A stretch of DNA of 64,000 nt from Sophora flavescens (lineage: Eukaryota > Streptophyta > Magnoliopsida > Fabales > Fabaceae): positions 930,001 to 994,000 of the forward strand of contig JAUPTC010000018.1 in the NCBI GenBank assembly GCA_030762895.1, read 5' to 3'. Shown here piece by piece: positions 8,401 to 22,300 of this stretch. Positions within the stretch are counted from its first letter, which is position 1, and the number at the start of each line of letters is the position of its first letter. The notes below the pieces were generated by a model. That model was not told where the DNA came from. It did not search any database and worked only from the letters and a program-made list of their open reading frames with translations. A program made the translations under genes and the position numbers.

Positions 8401-10360
8401 TTTCTGGGTCAGATTTAGGGTTTAGGGTTTGTAATAGGGTTTTGAGTTTAAAATAAGGTTTGGGGTCAAAAATAGGGTTAGATCAGGGTTTTGCATTAAA
8501 ATTAGGGTTACGAGTCAAAGTTAGGTTTTGGGTAAAATTTTGGGTTTAGGATCAAAATTAGGGTTTAGGATTTGAATTAGGGTTTTGAGTTAAAATTAGT
8601 GTTTTGGGTCAAAAATAGGGTTAGAATTAGGGTTCTGGTTTAAAATTAGGGTTTCGGGTCAAAATTAGGGTTCTAGGTTAGATTTAGGGTTTAGTGTTTG
8701 AAATAGGGTTTTGGGTTTAAATTAGGGCTTTAGGTCAAAAATAGGGTTAGAATTAGGGTTTTGGGTCAAAATTAGGGCTTTGGGTTAAAATTAGTGTTTG
8801 GGGTCAAAATTTGGGTTTTGGGTCCGAATTAGGGTTATGGGTCAAAATTAGGGTTTAGGGTTTGAATTAGGGTTGAGTTAAAAATAGGGTTTTGGGTAAA
8901 AAATATGGTTTGAATTAGGGTTTTGGGTTAAAATTAGGGTTTTGGGAAAAATTAGGGTTCTGGGTCAAATTTAGGGTTAAGGATCAAAACTAGGGTATAG
9001 GGTTTGAATTAGGGTTTTGAGTTAAAAATCGGGTTTTGGGTCTAAAATAGGGTTAGAATTAGGGTTTTGGGAAAAATTAGGGTTCTGGGTCAAATTTAAG
9101 GTTTGGGATCAAATCTAGGGTTTAGGGTTTGAATTAGGGTTTTGAGTTTAAAATAAGGTTTTGGGTCAAAAATAAGGTTAGAATTTGGGTTTGGGGATAA
9201 AATTTGGGTTAATTAGGTTTTGGGTTAAATTTGGGTTTAGGATCAAATTTAGGGTTTATGTTTTGAATTATGGTTTTGTGTTAAAAATTAGTGTTTTGGG
9301 TCAAAAATAAGGTTAGAATTAGGGTTTCGGTGTTAAAATTAGGGTTTCTGGTCAAAATTAGGGTTCTAGGTTAGATTTAGGGTTTAGTGTTTGAAATAGG
9401 GTTTTGGGTTTAAATTAGGGCTTTAGGTCAAAAATAGGGTTAGAATTAGGGTTTTGGGTCAAAATTAGGGCTTTGGGTTAAAATTAGTGTTTGGGGTCAA
9501 AATTTGGGTTTTGGGTCCGAATTAGGGTTATGGGTCAAAATTAGGGTTTAGGGTTTGAATTAGGGTTATGGGTTAAAATTAGGGTTTTGAGTTAAAATTA
9601 GGGTTTTGTGAAAAATTAGGGTTCTGTGGCAAATTTAGGGTTTAGGATCAAAATTAGGGTTTTGGGTCAAAAATAGGGTTAGAATTTGGGTTTTGGGTCA
9701 AAATTAGGGCTTTGGGTTAAAATTAGGATTTGGGGTCGAAATTTGTGTTTTGGGTCCAAATTAGGGTTATTTACCAAAATTAGGGTTTAGAGTTTGAATT
9801 AGAGTTTTGAGTTATAAATAGGGTTTTGGGTCAAAATAGGGTTTGAATTAGGGTTATGGGTTAAAATTAGGGTTTTGAGTTAAAATTAGGGTTTTGGGAA
9901 AAATTAGGGTTCTAGGGAAAATTTAGGGTTTAGGATCAAAATTAGGGTTTAGGGTTTGAATTAGGGTTTTGAGTTGAAAATAGGGTTTTGGGTCAAAAAT
10001 AAGGTTAGAATTAGGGTTTGGCGTTAAAATTTGGGTATTGGGTCCAAATTACGGTTTTTGGTCAAAATTCGAGTTGAGGGTTTGAATTAAGGTTTTGAGT
10101 TAAAAAAAGGGTTTTGGGTCAAAAATAGGGTTAGAATCAGGGTTTTGGTTTAAAATTAGGTTTTCGGGTCAAAATTAGGTTTCTGGGTCAGATTTAGGGT
10201 TTAGGGTTTGTAATAGGGTTTTGAGTTTAAAATAAGGTTTGGGGTCAACAATAGGGTTAGATCAGGGTTTTGCATTAAAATTAGGGTTACGAGTCAAATT
10301 TAGGTTTTGGGTAAAATTTTGGGTTTAGGATCAAAATTAGGGTTTAGGATTTGAATTAGG
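5480..10360 (+). repeat. 3.38-kb higher-order duplication
   Basis: Two segments match at an offset of 3374-3384 bp: about 5480-6900 and about 8860-10360. Shared private landmarks include GTATAGGG at 5621 and 8995, GTTCTGTGGC at 6237 and 9621, and GGCGTT at 6636 and 10020. The intervening part of the first unit holds an inner 0.8-kb amplification. Similarity stops near 10360, where the right copy switches to a different monomer order. Confidence 0.75.
7027..8631 (+). repeat. Two tandem 0.8-kb units differing by one telomere repeat
   Basis: The landmark GTTCTGGTTTAAAA occurs at 5941, 7027, 7833 and 8632. The units 7027-7832 (806 bp) and 7833-8631 (799 bp) are near identical. Their 7-bp length difference is a single extra TTTAGGG near 7246, giving the only place where I saw three perfect telomere words in a row. 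Recent tandem duplication is the simple explanation. Confidence 0.85.
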
Positions 10361-13300
10361 GTTTTGAGTTAAAAATAGGGTTTTGGGTCAAAATAGGGTT
10401 AGAATTAGGGTTTTTGGTCAAACCTTGGGTTTTGGGTCCAAATTTGTATTTTGGGTCAAATTTAGGGTTTAGGGTTTGAATTAAGGTTTTGAGTTAAAAA
10501 TAGGGTTTTGGGTCAAAAATAGCGTTAGAATTAGGGTTTTGGGTCAAAATTAGGGTTTGGGTCAAAATTAGGGTTTTGGTCAAATTAGGGGTCAATTAGG
10601 GTTTGGTTTGAATTAGGGTTTTGAGTTAAAAATAGGTTTTTGGGTCAAAAATAGGGTTAGAATAAGGGTTTTGGGCAAAATTAGGGTTTCACGTCAAATT
10701 TAGGATTTTTGACGAAAATTAGGGTTTAGGGTTTGAATTAGGGTTTTGAGTTAAAAATAGGTTTTTGGGTCAAAAATAGGGTTAGAATTATGGTTTCGGG
10801 TTAAAATTAGGGTTTCGGGTCAAATTTTGGGTTTAGGGTCAAAATTAGGGTATACGGTTTAAATTAGGTTTGAGTTAAAAAAAAAAAGAATTTGGGTAAA
10901 AAATAGGGTTAGAATTAGGGTTTTGGGTCAAAATTAGGGCTTTGGGTCAAAATTAGGGTTTTTGGTACAAATTAGGGCGTAGGGTTTGAATTAGGGTTTT
11001 GAGTTAAAAATAGGTTTTTGGGTCAAAAATAGGGTTAGAATTAGGGTTTTGGGCAAAATTAGGGTTTCGGGTCAAATTTAGGGTTTTTGATGGAAATTAG
11101 GGTTTAGGGTTTGAATTAGGGTTTTGAGTTAAAAATAGGTTTTAGGGTCAGAAATAGGGTTAGAATTCGGGTTCGGGTTAAAATTAGGGTTTCGGGTCAA
11201 ATTTTGGGTTTAGGGCCAAAATTAGGGTATACGGTTTAAATTAGGGTTGAGTTAAAAAAAAGGATTTTGGGTAAAAAATGGGGTTGGAATTAGGGTTTCG
11301 GGTCAAAAATTGGGTTCTGGGTAAAATTTAGGGTTTCGGATCAAAATTAGGGTTTAGGATTTGAAATAGGGTTTTGAGTTTAAAATAGGGTTTGTGTTAA
11401 AAATACAGTTAGAATTAGGGTTTTGGATCAAAATTAGGGTTTCGGCTCAAAATTAGGGTTCTGGGTCAGATTTAGGGTTTTGGGTCAAAATTAGGGCTTA
11501 GTTTTTGAATTAAGGTTTTGAGTTAAAAAAAGGGCTTTGGGTCAAAAATAAGGTTAAAATTAGGGTTTTGGTTTAAAATTAGGTTTCTAGGTCGATTAGT
11601 TTAGGGTGTGGTATAGGGTTTTGAGTTTAAATTAGGGTTTTAGGTCAAAAATAGGGTTAGATTAGGGTTTTGGGTCAAATTAGGGCTTTGGGTTAAAATT
11701 AGGGTTTGGGGTCAAAATTTGGTTTTGGGTCAAAATTAGGGTTTAGGTCAATATTAGGGTTTAGGGTTTGTGAATTAGGGTTTTGAGTTAAAAATAGGGT
11801 TTTGGGTCAAAAATAGGGTTAGAATTAGGGTTTTGGGTTAAAATTAGGGTTTTGAGTTAAAATTAGGGTTTTGTGAAAAATTACGATTCTGGGGCAAATT
11901 TAGGGTTTAGGGTTTGAATTAGGGTTTTGAGTTTAAATTTGGGTTTTGGGTCAAAAATAGGGTTAGAATTAGGGTTTTGGGTCAAAATTAGGGCTATGGG
12001 TTAAAATTAGGGGTTGGGGTCAAAATTTGTGTTTTGGGTCAAAATTAGGGTTTAGGGTTTGAATTGGGTTTTGAGTTATAAATAGGGTTTTGGGTCAAAA
12101 ATAGGGTTTGAATTACGGTTATGGGTTAAAATTAGGGTTTTGTGTTAAAATTAGGGTTTTGGGGAAAACAAGGGTTCTGGGGCAAATTTAGGGTTTAGGA
12201 TCAAAATTTGGGTTTAGGGTTTGAATTAGGGTTTTTAGTTTATAAAATGGTTTTGTGTCAAAATTAAGGTTAGAATTAGGGTTTGGATTTAAAATTTGGG
12301 TATTGTGTCCAAATTAGGGTTTTTGGTCAAAATTAGAGTTTAGTTTTTGAATTAAGGTTTTGAGTTAAAAAAAGGGTTTTGGGTCAAAAATAGGGTTAGA
12401 ATCAGGGTTTTGGTTTAAAATAAGGGTTTCGGGTCAAAATTAGGTTTCTGGGTCAGATTTAGGGTTTAGGGTTTGTAATAGGGTTTTGAGTTTAAAATAA
12501 GGTTTGGGGTCAAAAATACGGTTAGATCAGGGTTTTGCATTAAAATTAGGGTTACGGGTCAAATTTTGGTTTTGGGTCAAATTTTAGGTTTAGGATCAAA
12601 ATTAGGGTTTAGGGTTTGAATTAGGGTTTTGAGTTAAAAATAGGGTTTTGGGTCAAAATAGGGTTAGAATAAGGGTTTTTGGTCAAACCTTGGGTTTTTG
12701 GTCCAAATTTGGATTTTGGGTCAAATCTAGGGTTTAGGGTTTGAATTAAGGTTTTGAGTTAAAAATAGGGTTTTGGGTCAAAAATAAGGGTTTTTGGTAC
12801 GGTTTTTGGTCAAAATAAGGGGTTTGGGTCAAAATTAGGGTTTTTGGTACAAATTAGGACGTAGGGTTTGAATTAGGGTTTTGAGTTAAAAATAGGTTTT
12901 TGGGTCAAAAATAGGGTTATAATAAGGGTTCTGGGCAAAATTAGGGTTTCGGATCAAATTTAGGGTTTTTGATGAAAATTAGGGTTTAGGGTTTGAATTA
13001 GGGTTGTGAGTTAAAAATAGGTTTTTGGGTCAGAAATAAGGTTAGAATTAGGGTTCGGGTTAAAATTAGGGTTTCGGGTCAAATTTTGGGTTTAGGGTCA
13101 AATTAGGGTATACGGTTTAAATTAGGGTTGAGTTAAAAAAAAGGATTTTGGGTAAAAAATGGGGTTGGAATTAGGGTTTCGGGTCAAAAAATGGGTTCTG
13201 GGTAAAATTTAGGGTTTCGGATCAAAATTAGGGTTTAGGATTTGAAATAGGGTTTTGAGTTTAAAATAGGGTTTGTGTTAAAAATACAGTTAGAATTAGG

Positions 13301-16300
13301 GTTTTGGATCAAAATTAGGGTTTCGGCTCAAAATTAGGGTTTTAGGGGATTTAGGGTTTTGGGTCAAAATTAGGGCTTAGTTTTTGAATTAAGGTTTTGA
13401 GTTAAAAAAAGGGCTTTGGGTCAAAAATAGGGTTAGAATTAGGGTTTTGGTTTAAAATTAGGGTTCTAGGTCAGATTTAGGGTGTGATATAGGGTTTTGA
13501 GTTTAAATTAGGGTTTTAGGTCAAAAATAGGGTCAGAATTAGGGTTTTGGGTCAAAATTAGGGCTTTGGGTTAAAATTAGGGTTTGGGGTCAAAATTTGG
13601 TTTTTGGGTCCAAATTAGGGTTATGGGTCAATATTAGGGTTTAGGGTTTGATGAATTAGGGTTTTGAGTTAAAAATAGGGTTTTGGGTCAAAAATAGGGT
13701 TAGAATTAGGGTTTTGGGTTAAAATTAGGGTTTTGAGTTAAAATTAGGGTTTTGTGAAAAATTACGATTCTGGGGCAAATTTAGGGTTTAGGGTTTGAAT
13801 TAGGGTTTTGAGTTTAAATTTGGGTTTTGGGTCAAAAATAGGGTTAGAATTAGGGTTTTGGGTCAAAATTAGGGCTATGGGTTAAAATTAGGGGTTGGGG
13901 TCAAAATTTGTGTTTTGGGTCAAAATTAGGGTTTAGGGTTTGAATTTGGGTTTTGAGTTATAAATAGGGTTTTGGGTCAAAAATAGGGTTTGAATTACGG
14001 TTATGGGTTAAAATTAGGGTTTTGTGTTAAAATTAGGGTTTTGGGGAAAACAAGGGTTCTGGGGCAAATTTAGGGTTTAGGATCAAAATTTGGGTTTAGG
14101 GTTTGAATTAGGGTTTTTAGTTTATAAAATGGTTTTGTGTCAAAATTAAGGTTAGAATTAGGGTTTGGATTTAAAATTTGGGTATTGGGTCCAAATTAGG
14201 GTTTTTGGTCAAAATTAGAGTTTAGTTTTTGAATTAAGGTTTTGAGTTAAAAAAAGGGTTTTGGGTCAAAAATAGGGTTAGAATCAGGGTTTTGGTTTAA
14301 AATAAGGGTTTCGGGTCAAAATTAGGTTTAGGGTCGATTTAGGGTTTAGGGTTTGTAATAGGGTTTTGAGTTTAACATAAGGCTTGGTGTCAAAAATAGC
14401 GTTACATCAGGGTTTTGCATTAAAATTAGGGTTACGGGTCAAATTTTGGTTTTGGGTCAAATTTTAGGTTTAGGATCAAAATTAGGGTTTAGGGTTTGAA
14501 TTAGGGTTTTGAGTTAAAAATAGGGTTTTGGGTCAAAATAGGGTTAGAATAAGGGTTTTTGGTCAAACCTTGGGTTTTTGGTCCAAATTTGGATTTTGGG
14601 TCAAATCTAGGGTTTAGGGTTTGAATTAAGGTTTTGAGTTAAAAATAGGGTTTTGGGTCAAAAATAAGGGTTTTTGGTACGGTTTTTGGTCAAAATAAGG
14701 GGTTTGGGTCAAAATTAGGGTTTTTGGTACAAATTAGGACGTAGGGTTTGAATTAGGGTTTTGAGTTAAAAATAGGTTTTTGGGTCAAAAATAGGGTTAT
14801 AATAAGGGTTCTGGGCAAAATTAGGGTTTCGGATCAAATTTAGGGTTTTTGATGAAAATTAGGGTTTAGGGTTTGAATTAGGGTTTTGAGTTAAAAATAG
14901 GTTTTAGGGTCAGAAATAGGGTTAGAATTAGGGTTCGGGTTAAAATTAGGGTTTCGGGTCAAATTTTGGGTTTAGGGTCAAATTAGGGTATACGGTTTAA
15001 ATTAGGGTTGAGTTAAAAAAAAAGGATTTTGGGTAAAAAATGGGGTTGGAATTAGGGTTTCGGGTCAAAAGTTGGGTTCTGGGTAAAATTTAGGGTTTCG
15101 GATCAAAATTAGGGTTTAGGATTTGAAATAGGGTTTTGAGTTTAAAATAGGGTTTGTGTTAAAAACACAGTTAGAATTAGGGTTTTGGATCAAAATTAGG
15201 GTTTCGGCTCAAAATTAGGGTTATGGGTCAGATTTAGGGCTTTGGGTCAAAATTAGGGCTTAGTTTTTGAATTAAGGTTTTGAGTTTAAAAAAGGGCTTT
15301 GGGTCAAAAATAGGGTTAGAATTAGGGTTTTGGTTTAAAATTAGGATTCTAGTCTTAGATTTAGGGTGTGAAATAGGGTTTTGATTTAAATTAGGGTTTT
15401 AGGTCAAAAATTAGGGTTTAGGGTTAGAATTAGGGTTTTGGGTAAAAATTAGGGCTTTGGGTTAAAATTAGGGTTTGGGGTCAAAATTTGGTTTTTGGGT
15501 CCAAATTAGGGTTATGGGTCAATATTAGGGTTTAGGGTTTGATGAATTAGGGTTTTGAGTTATAAATAGGGTTTTGGGTCAAAATTAGGGTTTGAATTAC
15601 GGTTATGGGTTAAAATTAGGGTTTTGTGTTAAAATTAGGGTTTTGGGGAAAACAAGGGTTCTGGGGCAAATTTAGGGTTTAAGATCAAAATTTGGGTTTA
15701 GGGTTTGAATTAGGGTTTTTAGTTTATAAAATGGTTTTGTGTCAAAATTAAGGTTAGAATTAGGGTTTGGATTTAAAATTTGGGTATTGGGTCCAAATTA
15801 GGGTTTTTGGTCAAAATTAGAGTTTAGTTTTTGAATTAAGGTTTTGAGTTAAAAAAAGGGTTTTGGGTCAAAAATAGGGTTAGAATCAGGGTTTTGGTTT
15901 AAAATAAGGGTTTCGGGTCAAAATTAGGTTTCTGGGTCAGATTTAGGGTTTAGGGTTTGTAATAGGGTTTTGAGTTTAAAATAAGGTTTGGGGTCAAAAA
16001 TACGGTTAGATCAGGGTTTTGCATTAAAATTAGGGTTACGGGTCAAATTTTGGTTTTGGGTCAAATTTTAGGTTTAGGATCAAAATTAGGGTTTAGGGTT
16101 TGAATTAGGGTTTTGAGTTAAAAATAGGGTTTTGGGTCAAAATAGGGTTAGAATAAGGGTTTTTGGTCAAACCTTGGGTTTTTGGTCCAAATTTGGATTT
16201 TGGGTCAAATCTAGGGTTTAGGGTTTGAATTAAGGTTTTGAGTTAAAAATAGGGTTTTGGGTCAAAAATAAGGGTTTTTGGTACGGTTTTTGGTCAAAAT

Positions 16301-19300
16301 AAGGGGTTTGGGTCAAAATTAGGGTTTTTGGTACAAATTAGGACGTAGGGTTTGAATTAGGGTTTTGAGTTAAAAATAGGTTTTTGGGTCAAAAATAGGG
16401 TTAGAATAAGGGTTTTGGGCAAAATTAGGGTTTCGCGTCAAATTTAGGATTTTTGATGAAAATTAGGGTTTAGGGTTTGAATTAGGGTTTTGAGTTAAAA
16501 ATAGGTTTTTTGGTCAAGAATAGGGTTAGAATTAGGGTTTCGGGTTAAAATTAGGGTTTCGGGTCAAATTTTGGGTTTAGGGTCAAAATTAGGGTATACG
16601 GTTTAAATTAGGTTTGAGTTAAAAAAAAGAATTTGGGTAAAAAATAGGGTTAGAATTAGGGTTTTGGGTGAAAATTAGGGCTTTGGGTCAAAATTAGGGT
16701 TTTTGGTACAAATTAGGGCGTAGGGTTTGAATTAGGGTTTTGAGTTAAAAATAGGTTTTTGGGTCAAAAATAGGGTTAGAATTAGGGTTTTGGGCAAAAT
16801 TAGGGTTTCGGGTCAAATTTAGGGTTTTTGATGAAAATTAGGGTTTAGGGTTTGAATTAGGGTTTTGAGTTAAAAATAGGTTTTAGGGTCAGAAATAGGG
16901 TTAGAATTAGGGTTCGGGTTAAAATTAGGGTTTCGGGTCAAATTTTGGGTTTAGGGTCAAATTAGGGTATACGGTTTAAATTAGGGTTGAGTTAAAAAAA
17001 AGGATTTTGGGTAAAAAATGGGGTTGGAATTAGGGTTTCGGGTCAAAAATTGGGTTCTGGGTAAAATTTAGGGTTTCGGATCAAAATTAGGGTTTAGGAT
17101 TTGAAATAGGGTTTTGAGTTTAAAATAGGGTTTGTGTTAAAAATACAGTTAGAATTAGGGTTTTGGATCAAAATTAGGGTTTCGGCTCAAAATTAGGGTT
17201 ATGGGTCAGATTTAGGGCTTTGGGTCAAAATTAGGGCTTAGTTTTTGAATTAAGGTTTTGAGTTTAAAAAAGGGCTTTGGGTCAAAAATAGGGTTAGAAT
17301 TAGGGTTTTGGTTTAAAATTAGGATTCTTGGTCAGATTTAGGGTGTGATATAGGGTTTTGAGTTTAAATTAGGGTTTTAGGTCAAAAATAGGGTCAGAAT
17401 TAGGGTTTTGGGTCAAAATTAGGGCTTTGGGTTAAAATTAGGGTTTGGGGTCAAAATTTGGGTTTTGGGTCCAAATTAGGGTTACGGGTCAATATTAGGG
17501 TTTAGGGTTTGATGAATTAGGGTTTTGAGTTAAAAATAGTGTTTTGGGTCAAAAATGGGGTTAGAATTAGGGTTTTTGGTTAAAATTAGGGTTTTGAGTT
17601 AAAATTAGGGTTTTGTGAAAAATTAGGGTTTTGGGGCAAATTTAGGGTTTAGGATCAAAATTAGGGTTTAGGGTTTGAATTAGGGTTTTGAGTTTAAATT
17701 AGGGTTTTGGGTCAAAAATAGGGTTAGAATTAGGGTTTTGGGTCAAAATTAGGGCTATGGGTTAAAATTAGGGGTTGGGGTCAAAATTTGTGTTTTGGGT
17801 CAAAATTAGGGTTTAGGGTTTGAATTTGGGTTTTGAGTTATAAATAGGGTTTTGGGTCAAAATTAGGGTTTGAATTACGGTTATGGGTTAAAATTAGGGT
17901 TTTGTGTTAAAATTAGGGTTTTGGGAAAAATAAGGGTTCTGGGGCAAATTTAGGGTTTAGGATCAAAATTAGGGTTTAGGGTTTGAATTTGGGTTTTTAG
18001 TTTATAAAATGGTTTTGAGTCAAAATTAAGGTTAGAATTTGGGTTTGGATTTAAAATTTGGGTATTGGGTCCAAATTAGGGTTTTTGGTCAAAATTAGAG
18101 TTTAGTTTTTGAATTAAGGTTTTTAGTTAAAAAAAGGGTTAGAATCAGGGTTTTGGTTTAAAATTAGGGTTTCGGGTCAAAATTAGGTTTTTGGGTCAGA
18201 TTTAGGGTTTAGGGTTTGTAATAGGGTTTTGAGTTTAAAATAAGGTTTGGGGTCAAAAATACGGTTAGATCAGGGTTTTGCATTAAAATTAGGGTTACGG
18301 GTCAAAGTTAGGTTTTGGGACAAATTTTGGGTTTAGGATCAAAATTAGGGTTTAGGGTTTGAATTAGGGTTTTGAGTTAAAAATAGGGTTTTGGGTCAAA
18401 ATAGGGTTAGAATTAGGGTTTTTGGTCAAACCTTGGGTTTTGGGTCCAAATTTGGATTTTGGGTCAAATTTAGGGTTTAGGGTTTGAATTAAGGTTTTGA
18501 GTTAAAAATAGGGTTTTGGGTCAAAAATAAGGGTTTTTGGTACGGTTTTTGGTCAAAATAAGGGGTTTGGGTCAAAATTAAGGTTTTTGGTACAAATTAG
18601 GGCGTAGGGTTTGAATTAGGGTTTTGAGTTAAAAATAGGTTTTTGGGTCAAAAATAGGGTTAGAATAAGGGTTTTGGGCAAAATTAGGGTTTCGCGTCAA
18701 ATTTAGGATTTTTGATGAAAATTAGGGTTTAGGGTTTGAATTAGGGTTTTGAGTTAAAAATAGGTTTTTTGGTCAAGAATAGGGTTAGAATTAGGGTTTC
18801 GGGTTAAAATTAGGGTTTCGGGTCAAATTTTGGGTTTAGGGTCAAAATTAGGGTATACGGTTTAAATTAGGTTTGATTTAAAAAAAAAGAATTTGGGTAA
18901 AAAATAGGGTTAAATTAGGGCTTTGGGTCAAAATTAGGGTTTTTGGCACAAATTAGGGCGTAGGGTTTGAATTAGGGTTTTGAGTTAAAAATAGGTTTTT
19001 GGGTCAAAAATAGGGTTAGAATTAGGGTTTTGGGCAAAATTAGGGTTTCGGGTCAAATTTAGGGTTTTTGATGAAAATTAGGGTTAAGGGTTTGAATTAG
19101 GGTTTTGAGTTAAAAATAGGTTTTTGGGTCAGAAATAGGGTTAGAATTAGGGTTCGGGTTAAAATTAGGGTTTCGGGTCAAATTTTGGGTTTAGGGTCAA
19201 ATTAGAGTATACGGTTTAAATTAGGGTTGAGTTAAAAAAAAGGATTTTGGGTCAAAAATGGGGTTAGAATTAGGGTTTCGGGTCAAAAATTGGGTTCTGG

Positions 19301-22300
19301 GTAAAATTTAGGGTTTCGGATCAAAATTAGGGTTTAGGATTTGAAATAGGGTTTTGAGTTTAAAATAGGGTTTGTGTTAAAAATACAGTTAGAATTAGGG
19401 TTTTGGATCAAAATTAGGGTTTCGGCTCAAAATTAGGGTTCTGGGTCAGATTTAGGGTTTTGGGTCAAAATTAGGGCTTAGTTTTTGAATTAAGGTTTTG
19501 AGTTAAAAATAGGGCTTTGGGTCAAAAATAGGGTTAGAATTAGGGTTTTGGTTTAAAATTAGGGTTCTAGGTCAGATTTAGGGTGTGATATAGGGTTTTG
19601 AGTTTAAATTAGGGTTTTAGGTCAAAAATAGGGTCAGAATTAGGGTTTTGGGTCAAAATTAGGGCTTTGGGTTAAAATTAGGGTTTGGGGTCAAAATTTG
19701 GTTTTTGGGTCCAAATTAGGGTTATGGGTCAATATTAGGGTTTAGGGTTTGATGAATTAGGGTTTTGAGTTAAAAATAGGGTTTTGGGTCAAAAATAGGG
19801 TTAGAATTAGGGTTTTGGGTTAAAATCAAAATTAGGGTTTCGGGTCAAATTTAGGGTTTTTGATGAAAATTAGGGTTTAGGGTTTGAATTAGGGTTTTGA
19901 GTTTAAATTAGGGTTTTGGGTCAAAAATAGGGTTAGAATTAGGGTTTTGGGTCAAAATTAGGGCTATGGGTTAAAATTAGGGGTTGGGGTCAAAATTTGT
20001 GTTTTGGGTCAAAATTAGGGTTTAGGGTTTCAATTTGGGTTTTGAGTTATAAATAGGGTTTTGGGTCAAAAATAGGGTTTGAATTACGGTTATGGGTTAA
20101 AATTAGGGTTTTGGGTTAAAATTAGGGTTTTGGGAAAAATAAGGGTTCTGGGGCAAATTTAGGGTTTAGGATCAAAATTAGGGTTTAGGGTTTGAATTAG
20201 GGTTTTTAGTTTATAAAGTGGTTTTGTGTCAAAATTAAGGTTAGAATTAGGGTTTGGATTTAAAATTTGGGTATTGGGTCCAAATTAGGTTTTGGTCAAA
20301 ATTAGAGTTTAGTTTTGAATTAAGGTTTTGGTTAAAAAAAGGGTTTTGGGTCAAAAATAGGGTTAGAATCAGGGTTTAGGTTTAAAATTAGGGTTTGAGT
20401 CAAAATTAGTTTTGGGTCTTTAGGGTTTAGGGTTTGTAATAGGGTTTGAGTTAAAAATAAGGTTTGGGGTCAAAAATAGGTTAGATTAGGGTTTTGCATT
20501 AAAATTAGGGTTTTGGTAAAATTAGGTTTTGGGTCAAATTTTGCGTTTAGGATCAATATTAGGGTTTAGGGTTTGAATTAGGGTTTTTAGTTTAAATTAG
20601 GGTTTTGGGTCAAAAATAGGGTTAGAATTAGGGTTTTGGGTAAAATTAGGGCTATGGTTAAAATTGTGGGTCAAAATTTGGTTTGGGTCAAAATTAGGGT
20701 TTAGGGTTTGAATTTGGGTTTTGAGTTATAAATAGGGTTTGGGTCAAAATAGGTTATACTTATGGTTAAATTAGGTTTGGTTAAAATTAGGTTTGGAAAA
20801 AAGGTTGCAAATTTAGGTTTAGGATCAAATTAGGGTTTAGGGTTTGAATTAGGGTTTTTAGTTTATAAAATGGTTTTGAGTCAAAATTAAGGTTAGAATT
20901 AGGGTTTGGATTTAAAATTTGGGTATTGTGTCCAAATTAGGGTTTTTGGTCAAAATTAGAGTTTAGTTTTGAATTAAGGTTTTTAGTTAAAAAAGGGTTT
21001 TGGGTAAAAAATAGGGTTAGAATCAGGGTTTTGGTTTAAAATTAGGGTTTTTGGTCAAAATTAGGTTTTGGGTGATTTAGGGTTTAGGGTTTGTAATAGG
21101 GTTTTGAGTTTAAAATAAGGTTTGGGGTCAAAAATAGGGTTAGATCAGGGTTTTGCATTAAATTTAGGGTTACTGGTCAAAGTTCGGTTTTGGGTCAAAT
21201 TTTGGGTTTAGGATCAAAATTAGGGTTTAGGGTTTGAATTTGGGTTTTGAGTTAAAAATAGGGTTTTGGGTCAAAATAGGGTTAGAATTAGGGTTTTTGG
21301 TCAAACCTTGGTTTTTGGTCCAAATTTGATTTTGGGTCAAATTAGGGTTTAGGGTTTGAATTAAGGTTTTGAGTTAAAAATAGGGTTTTGGGTCAAAAAT
21401 AAGGGTTTTAGTGGGTTTTGGTCAAAATAAGGGGTTTGGGTCAAAATTAGGGTTTTTGGTACAAATTAGGGCGTAGGGTTTGAATTAGGGTTTTGAGTTA
21501 AAAATAGGTTTTTGGGTCAAAAATAGGGTTAGAATAAGGGTTTTGGGCAAAATTAGGGTTTCGCGTCAAATTTAGGATTTTTGATGAAAATTAGGGTTTA
21601 GTGTTTGAATTAGGGTTTTGAGTTAAAAATAGTTTTTTGGGTCAGAAATATGGTTAGAATTAGGGTTTGGGTTAAAATTAGGGTTTTGGTCAAATTTTGG
21701 GTTTAGGGTCAAATTAGGGTATACGGTTTAAATTAGGTTTGAGTTAAAAAAAAGATTTTGGGTAAAAAATGGGGTTAGAATTAGGTTTTTTGGGTTTGGG
21801 TCAAAATTTAGGGTTTTGGATCAAAATTAGGGTTTAGGATTTGAATTAGGGTTTTGAGTTAAAAATAGGTTTTGGGTTAAAAATAGGGTTAGAATTAGGG
21901 TTTTGGATCAAAATTAGGGTTTTCGGGTCAAAATTAGGTTGTTTTAGGGTTTTGTGAAAATTAGGGCTTAGGGTTTGAATTAAGGTTTTGAGTTAAAAAT
22001 AGGGTTTTGGGTCAAAAATAGGGTTAGAATTAGGGTTTTGGTTTAAAATTAGGGTTTGGGTCAATTTTGGGTTTAGGTCAAATTAGGGTGTGATATTAGG
22101 GTTGAGTTAAAAAGGGTTTTAGGTCAAAAATGGGGTTAGAATTAGGGTTTTGGTCAAAATTAGGGTTTGGGTTAAAATTAGGGTTTGGGATCAAAATTTG
22201 GTTTAGGTCGAAATAGGGTTATGAGTTAAAATATTTAGTTAAAATTTGATGAATTAGGGTTTTGAGTTACAAATAGGGTTTTGGGTCAAAAATAGGGTTA

